Part shown: one piece after another, positions 58,098 to 64,000 of the stretch | Position numbering within the stretch: position 1 is the first letter of the stretch | Layout of the letters: each line of letters begins with the position of its first letter | Translations under genes and position numbers: made by a program | The notes under the pieces: generated by a model | The model's database searches: none | Told to the model about the DNA's origin: nothing | What the model saw: only the letters and a program-made list of their open reading frames with translations | Origin: Taiwanofungus camphoratus | Lineage: Eukaryota; Basidiomycota; Agaricomycetes; Polyporales; Taiwanofungaceae | Assembly (NCBI GenBank): GCA_003999685.1 | Contig: CP021223.1 | Span: forward strand, 2,604,001-2,668,000 | Reading direction: 5' to 3' | Length of the DNA: 64,000 nucleotides

Positions 58098-59378
58098 TTA
58101 CGTAGCCTGTGCCAGCCACTTTTCGATCGCATTCAACGTTTCGCGGTTCTGATGTTCCTCGAACGGGAAGAACAGGTGATCGTGGATCGCGTCTTTTGCT
58201 TCGAAATATCCAACCTGTTCTGCACCCATGTCTTTCACCATTTTCTCCTTCAGTGTCCTACACATATCAAGCAAGCGCTCAGCATCCCCTACAACAATGA
58301 ACGATCGTGGGAAGCCCCTGAACGACGTCTGCCCCATGTCCGGATGCACGGATGCTGGGGAGAGATACCGGTTGGCGTTCGTCGCTGCCAAGCCGAGGGG
58401 CCCAGCGTACGCCTTGCACGCCTCGCCGAGCATATGGCCCGGGCGGAGGTCCGTGAGGAAGTCGTACGTGAACGTGAGGGCCGCCGACCCGGGTGTGAAG
58501 TGCGAAACGCCGAGGTCAGACCACGGGGAGAGGAGGACCAAGGCATGCGCCACGGGCAGCGCCTTGAGCCCCTCCATGCGTGTCGACAGCTCGTCGATGT
58601 TCTCCACGAGATAGCGCGCAAGCGCGAGCACGAGGTTGCCGCCCGCGGAGTCGCCGAGGACGATGATGTCCCCGGGCGCGAAGCCGACCACGTCGACGAG
58701 GTAGCGGTATCCGGCAAGCGCGTCTATGAGCGCTGCAGGGAAGGGGTTCCTGGGCTCCCGTACAAGGTCGCAGAGGCGGTATTCGACTGCGAATGCGCGC
58801 TTCGAGGACGCGCAGCGGGTCATGAGCGTCGAGGGAATCACGGACATGGGGTTGCTCGGGTGCGCAGACTCGCTGATGAAGCCCCCTCCGTGCAAGTAGA
58901 GGATGACCTTCTCTTCGGGAGCCGGTTTCTCGTTGATCTGGGTGTCAAGCCCCTTTTTGTCCAACCAATAACCCGGGACGCGGATAGGCTGCACGCCTGC
59001 TATGCCGGCCCACTCTTGCACATCGCCCAAGATGAGGTCGGGAACGGGATCTATCCACACACTCTTTAGTTTAGGATCGTCTGGGATCGCGCGATACGTT
59101 GGCCATGAGCGAAAGAATCCAACCCTGGTTCACAGTTAGCAATCTCAATCAAATCGTAGGCGGGTTGAGAAGTACCTTTGAGTGATAGGGCCGAACATGG
59201 AGTAAAGACGTCCTTGGGGAACAGCAATGCATTTCTGCAGCGACCAAGAAGGCCTTGGACGAAGGAATCTGGGGATGAAGAGCAGGTACCATGCGGGAAG
59301 ACGTATTATGTAGGTCTTCACAGCTTGGAAAGCGAGATATAAAGACCTGAAGGGCTGGCGTTGCAGTTCAAACACCAT
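58098..59378 (-). CDS. Alpha/beta hydrolase of the hormone-sensitive-lipase (HSL) esterase family, membrane-anchored
   Basis: An esterase/lipase-type hydrolase. Minus-strand exons 59378-59176 and 59124-58098 give 409 aa. An N-terminal hydrophobic segment (about residues 20-40, IIRLPAWYLLFIP) can act as a signal anchor. The catalytic domain has the oxyanion motif LHGGGFIS (about residue 135), the nucleophile elbow GDSAGGN (about 225), an acidic residue region near IVVGDAERLLD and the catalytic His in AIHDHLFFPF near the end. A TATAAAG lies 53 bases upstream (59431-59437 on the plus-strand axis). A rearranged pseudogene copy lies 0.7 kb further along. The substrate is unknown; fungal relatives include steryl acetyl hydrolases and other carboxylesterases. 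Confidence 0.88.
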
Positions 59379-59437
59379 CGCCAGCGCGCTGGAGCGCAGA
59401 AGACTCTGCTGGCACTTGGATGTATTTGGCCTTTATA

Positions 59438-60110
59438 CTAGCCAGTGGCCCGAGTGCGACGTGCCATGCATAATCATGATTGGTCTTTAAGTATTTGAGC
59501 ATTGATCAGCGGACAAGGAATTTCCTTATCGCGAACAGAATTAGGGTCTAGCGGCGGGTGGTTAGGACGGATCGGACAGTGCACCTACTACTAGTATTGT
59601 CTCGTGGCCAAGTCAGCGTACACGTGTTCCGTGAATGTTACATGATATGCATTCTCGCCGCAGAGAGGAAGTGACGGAGAAGGGGAAGCAAGAGGCACTG
59701 TGGAAGTCAAGTTTCTGTCGCTCGGCGTGCATTGATCGTGCAGTAGAATACAGTCAACTCCCTCTTAACCCATACCCCCTCGGTAGACACCGCGAGCTAT
59801 GGGTTATCAGGGACTATAGGTGGGGAGGGCTACCACACCCCGCAAACCAACCTGGTGGTTCAAAAAACCTATAGGTTTAAAGGGAATATGGGTTTTTGAG
59901 ATCTTGAGAGTTAAGACGAGGACTGATCTAGATCGCAAGCGACACTAGATCGTCCGTTCATTTGTTTGCAGTTGACCTGTAGGGGTACACTTTGCCTGTT
60001 ATACTTAAAGGACACCTGTCGACGATACAGTAACTCAAAGCGTAGTGATAGTCTACCTGCTAGGCCGTCTCTCCTTTCGCCAGACCTCGATTGTCCTGAA
60101 AGCTTTACTG
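59438..60110. other. Intergenic region with a possible DNA-transposon end
   Basis: About 670 bases without a gene. The stretch 59,750-59,780 (CAGTCAACTCCCTCTTAACC) resembles the outer ends of pogo/Fot1-type elements, but no matching inverted end was found. Confidence 0.35.
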
Positions 60111-60114
60111 TTCT

Positions 60115-60740
60115 GAAGCTCTTCGAATGCCCAGACAAGATGGCCATGGATCTGCCTCGAAAAATCCTGCGAGGTCCTCACCCATATCTTCAACCATCTT
60201 CTCCTTCACTGTCCTACAATATCCAACAAGCGCCCAGCCTAGCACCTTGCCCATGCCCGGGTGCACAGATGCCGGGGAAAGCTATGGATTTCAGTTCCTT
60301 CCCGCGAGTCCGAGTGGCCCGGCATCTGCCTTGGCCAACTCCTCCACCCGAGGATCTGGCAAGAAGGCATACGTGAATCCCTCGTGTGATCATGGCCAAT
60401 TGCTCGTCCGCGAGGCGTGCGCTCGCGGTCGAGCATCGTCTGTGTGATCTTGCCCAGGAACCCATGGACCCGTCCCCCGCCTCCTTGATCGACGTTCTCG
60501 CTGGCTATCACTATCTTGTGGAAGAAGTCGGCTTCGCCCCCCCCCCCGAACATCATTCTCATGGGAGATTCAGCCGGTGCCGGTATTGCTCCTTCCCTCG
60601 CGCGTTACCTCGTCGACAATGTCCAGAGGTTGTCCGTATTCATGAAAGGGCTGGATTTGTCTCCCGCTCATGCTATGATTCTCTTATCGTCTTGCCTGGG
60701 CCTCCTACACAAGCGATTGGAACACATTATGACTCACTGA
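60115..60740. pseudogene. Broken, internally inverted copy of the HSL-type hydrolase
   Basis: 60,115-60,380 matches the C-terminal part of the neighbouring hydrolase as read on the minus strand (same plus-strand phrases, such as tcttctccttca and gatgccgggg, as at 58,240-58,480). 60,386-60,720 matches the middle part, but on the plus strand: ARRALAVEHRLCDLAQEP, SLIDVLAGYHYLVEEVGFAP, LMGDSAGAGIAPSLARYLVDN and MKGLDLSPAHAMILLSS. The nucleophile elbow survives as GDSAGAG. A C-rich run near 60,540 shifts frame before it. The two halves are therefore head-to-head, the result of duplication plus inversion. No intact gene can be read. Confidence 0.75.
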
Positions 60741-61083
60741 GTACGTCGGATGGACAATGTGCACGTCTGTACTTCGCATATCATTAATCGGGAGATGAGG
60801 GTGGATCTGTAGCTCAAAGGCCTTGCATATTGAGATGTAGGTAAGGCGTTGGCACATGTCTGATGCCGAGTAATGAGCTTATCCTTTTTCCGTTCAAACT
60901 TGATCCGGAGTCAGGATGAGTATACAAACTGTCTGTTTTCCCGACAAAGTATGTATGCATTGCACATGTCTTTGTTTCCGAAGCTCGCCCTGAACTGAGG
61001 GTTTAAGAAGACGTCCGTAATCGAATACACTCACATATGGTACACGCGTGTAAAGAACATTGCCATTATATCAACATCGCTTA
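60741..61083. other. Intergenic region, no gene seen
   Basis: About 340 bases between the hydrolase pseudogene and the MED14 stop codon, presumably MED14 3' UTR. Confidence 0.45.
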
Positions 61084-64000
61084 CTACACAGCACTGACTT
61101 GGGGCAACCTCTGTACGATCCTTTCATACAGTGCCCTTCCCACGGCCCTCACCGCGGACGCATCACAAATGACTCCGATGTCAATGGTCACAACCTGGCC
61201 GACTGCGCCGTTCGACCTGGCACCTTTAACAGCATCGACCACCATCAAGCGGAAATCTGGGATTGGCTGCAGAAGCAGAGAGCCCTCCTGCTCCTGCTCG
61301 CTGCCCTTGGAAGGACTGTGTTGACCTGTCTCCCCAGCACTCCGCGAATGCATGGCTGTTCGACCGTTCCCGTCTGTGGAGAATAACGAATGCGAGCCGT
61401 CAAGGACGACGACCCTGCCTCCCGTAATTAATCGGAAGTCAAGAGCGTGCCTATGAAAGAAGCTTCAACCACAACCACCGATATGCGTAGCACAAGGGTT
61501 ACCTAAAATCGCCAAATAGGATTCTGGACCATCCGGCGGCCTTGGGGAAGATGTCTACGCATTGCCCTTTCCTGGCTGCATCCATGCGTATCTCTTCCAG
61601 CTCCGCAAAGATCGGGAGAGTATCCCGTAACAGCGCGACTAATCTATGCAGACAGGGTGCAAGCCGTCCGTGCCGCAGCAGGTTGCGCACGTAAGGTTCC
61701 AGATCTTCATGCGGATTCCGACGAGGCTGGCCATCTTCAGCTGACGCCTGGAGATCCTCGCTCGCAGTACGAGAGAAGTAAAAGTCATACGAGCCACCTA
61801 TGGGCGAAAGCTGGTCTGTGCAAGTGATGAAGATGGTATAGTCTGCTGCATATGCGAATTCGACAGTTTGCAAGTCGAACGAGAGTAGCCGTACGTCGGC
61901 CCAGTTCTTCTCTCGAGACATTTGTGCCACTGAAACAGGACGACAGTCTAGGGTAGAAACACGAAAAAAATGGATAAGAATACCTTCGCGAGCAATGACC
62001 ACCATCTTTGAGACGCGTGCCCACTCCTCCAGGAACTCGTCCACGCATTTGTCCACATCTTCGGATAGAAAGGAGACGATTGCCTCAGTGGTATCGTAGA
62101 TGATTCTTTTGGAAGGTCGTATCACACTACTGCTGCTAGCCTTTTTCCCCACCGGCTGCTGCACGTACTTGAGTTTCACACAAGTAACCACCTGTATTGA
62201 GATTTCAGCAAATTCGGAAGCATGCATTCACGATGCTTTTTACCTGTGCTTGATCTTCAGACCACCAATTCAGCGGAATGACACGAATGTTTGGCATAGC
62301 CGCTTCAGCAGCGGGCGCTCCCGATAAGATGTCTGACGATTGGACACAGAACGCTGGTATTGAGCGCGCCAGTGATGAATGTAGGTGTGAGAGTTCAGGC
62401 AAGGTAACACCACTTGAAGAACTGATGTGTGTATATGGGATACCACGTAGCTTGAACTGCATCTCAACCTTCATATAAGCGACACGAGCGCTGCAGGTTG
62501 CTCAATCAATTGATCAATGAGTAATGTTTCACACTCACCAACAGTACGCATACAATTCCCGAAGTACGTTGGTCTCAAGGTGGAAACTAGACTCACAGTT
62601 ATCACATGAGAGCACCGAGGTCATAAGGCGAAACACTGACCGAGGGGTGTGATGTTCAAAAACGTCTGTCTTTCCCATGTCGTCGCTCGTTTCTCGTTTT
62701 CGCTTCTGACCTGCTTTGATTCCCTTGAAGATACCGTCATGTTGCGAAACGATGACTCCGTCGCCATGTATGCGCCGAACGTCCAGCCATGCAATATCCT
62801 CCATGACCATCTCACGGAACATCGTGTCCGGTAGAACCTTGGCAGTGATGAGAGCGTAGCGGAAGTCGTCCTCTGTAATCACCAAAACGAGGTAGTTGTC
62901 CGCAAATCGAGACAGCTGGATATACAATAGGCTCTGTATCCCAGGCCCCAGCTTTTGGAGCTCTGGGGCGTATTGTCAGTAATGGCATAGATAACGACTT
63001 GCAGAACACATGATTATTATGAGCGAGTCCCTACCTTCTCTGGAGAAGTTGCGGGTACGATAACTTTGCAAACCAAGGTAGTTTGCTTTTTGCTCCGCGA
63101 GGTCCGTGATCGTCTACATGTGACTGGTAAGGTAATGCAAGCACTCGAGTAGCCGCACGTAGTTCGTACATAGAACTTTAATCGGACAAGGACTTCTGCC
63201 AAAGATGCCCGACCTGAATTCAAAACCTCACTGAAAATGCTGAGGCGAGGCGCACGACCCGCGGCTGCGAGGTCACCGGTATCTCGCAGGTTCGACCTCC
63301 CAGTCCTAGGATCAATGGTGACAAGAACAACCTCATCAGCGCATAGGCGCGCGTGTAAGGTACACACGCCGTCTGAAAGGACAAGACATCTGTTAGAACG
63401 GGTGTGATTGGGTCGACAAGAAGACGGACTCTCTGTAACCAACTTTATCTCCTCTGGAGAGAATATGTTGCGAGTCGGTCCATTTAACAATCCATCACGG
63501 AGGACCTTGAGTATGGCTTCTGTATGCCTCCTTATTACTTTTTGTATCAATGACTCTGTATCAAGGTCATCGGAGTTCTGGACATGATATCAGCATATGT
63601 CATGCTAAGCACTACAGCAGCAATAACTCACAATCAACAAATCGCTCCGCGGAAGCCATGAACTTTCATCGGGGACGAGAACCCCCAAAGCGCCTTTCTC
63701 GGGTTCCCACTTCACCTCAAATCTCAGTGGCTCTACCTCGTCAGAAGGCCGTCCACTATCAAGTTTGGCTTTCCCCTGCAACTCGGCGAGTACACGAGTT
63801 ATAGGCGGGCGACTAGCCTTATTGTTAGGTCCCGTTTGAGCGGACACAATGGATATTGTGAGAGTGCCACCGAGGGCGGGTATGTTTCCCCTTTGCGGTG
63901 GCGGCGGTCTTCCAGGAAGATTTGGGGGAGGCTTTCGTCTGGACGAATGAAAGGGATTAGGAGACGGATTGAACGACAACAACAAGAAGACGAACATCCA
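61084..64000 (-). CDS. MED14: Mediator complex subunit 14 (MED14/Rgr1), C-terminal part, runs off the window
   Basis: MED14 is the central scaffold of Mediator, linking head, middle and tail modules to RNA polymerase II. The gene is read on the minus strand and enters from beyond 64,000, so the N-terminal part (including the LXXLL-rich MED14 N domain) is missing. Exons visible: 64,000 to about 63,625 (poly-Pro, then TLTISIVSAQTG), about 63,580 down (DTESLIQKVIRRHTEAILKV; LHARLCADEVVLVTIDPRTG; NLRDTGDLAAAGRAPRLS), about 63,090-62,950 (LGLQSYRTRNFS), about 62,950-62,535 (YIQLSRFADNYLVLVITEDD; MVMEDIAWLDVRRIHG), then 62,475, 62,200 and 61,910 downward (LLSFDLQTVEFAYAADY). The last exon, after an intron just beyond FGDFR, adds HALDFRLITGGRVVVLDGSH and ends at 61084. 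The order fits fungal MED14. Confidence 0.85.

Noticed and set aside
57011-58105. 364-codon plus-strand frame rich in Arg
   Set aside because: Out-of-frame shadow of PCK1 exons, crossing its introns and stop; not a separate gene.
57966-59069. 367-codon plus-strand frame
   Set aside because: Antisense to the HSL-type hydrolase, whose catalytic motifs read cleanly on the minus strand.
1-64000. CRISPR array, rRNA or secondary-metabolite cluster
   Set aside because: No regular direct repeats with unique spacers, no rRNA-like stretch, and no PKS, NRPS or terpene synthase motif was seen.

Overview
The window is nuclear DNA of a filamentous basidiomycete, most likely an Agaricomycete of the wood- or litter-decay type. 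The genes are split by many short introns (about 50-70 nt, GT-AG with a few GC-AG). There is a secreted GH10 xylanase, an ATP-type PEP carboxykinase and fungal-type Mediator, MCM2 and DCC1 genes. The transposons are a Tad-like LINE with RNase H, a chromodomain Ty3/gypsy element and a hAT element. No bacterial, organellar, CRISPR or phage feature was seen.

Layout. 0.65-10.3 kb: iron-containing alcohol dehydrogenase family protein (+), mitochondrial-type cation diffusion facilitator (+), DCC1 (+), a DUF262/GmrSD-N protein (-) and a NIPA-type Mg transporter (+). 10.97-12.5 kb: GH10 endoxylanase (-). 13.97-25.83 kb: one full-length LINE (-) with a poly(A) tail and 15-bp target duplications. Two inverted copies of a 1,764-bp LTR-like element, each with its own 4-bp duplication, sit inside it. 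27.1-39.6 kb: four minus-strand host genes (HMG-box factor, glycine-rich RRM protein, HMT1-like ABC transporter, MCM2). 39.9-42.4 kb: an unrecognised 802-residue protein divergent from MCM2. 43.1-54.7 kb: a MITE, then a hAT transposon with 8-bp duplications that carries a very young, whole-looking Ty3/gypsy element in an intron. 55.8-64 kb: PCK1 (+), a membrane-anchored HSL-type hydrolase (-), a scrambled pseudogene copy of that hydrolase, and the C-terminal part of MED14 (-), which runs off the window.

How the genes relate. DCC1 and MCM2 are both S-phase genes, and both have ACGCGT (MCB-type) boxes within 100 bp of their start codons, which suggests shared G1/S control. Three genes handle metals or metal ions (CDF, NIPA, HMT1-like), but they are scattered and do not form a cluster. 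I found no biosynthetic gene cluster and no clearly new multi-gene system. The most unusual points are exon architecture (a 7-nt exon, a 16-nt exon with a GC-AG intron, an exon coding only ATG), the nested transposons, and a second zinc-knuckle ORF at the 3' end of the gypsy element.

Exon models were worked out by hand from splice sites, reading frame and family motifs. For most genes the exon lengths sum to a multiple of three. Functions rest on recognised motifs, not on a database search.
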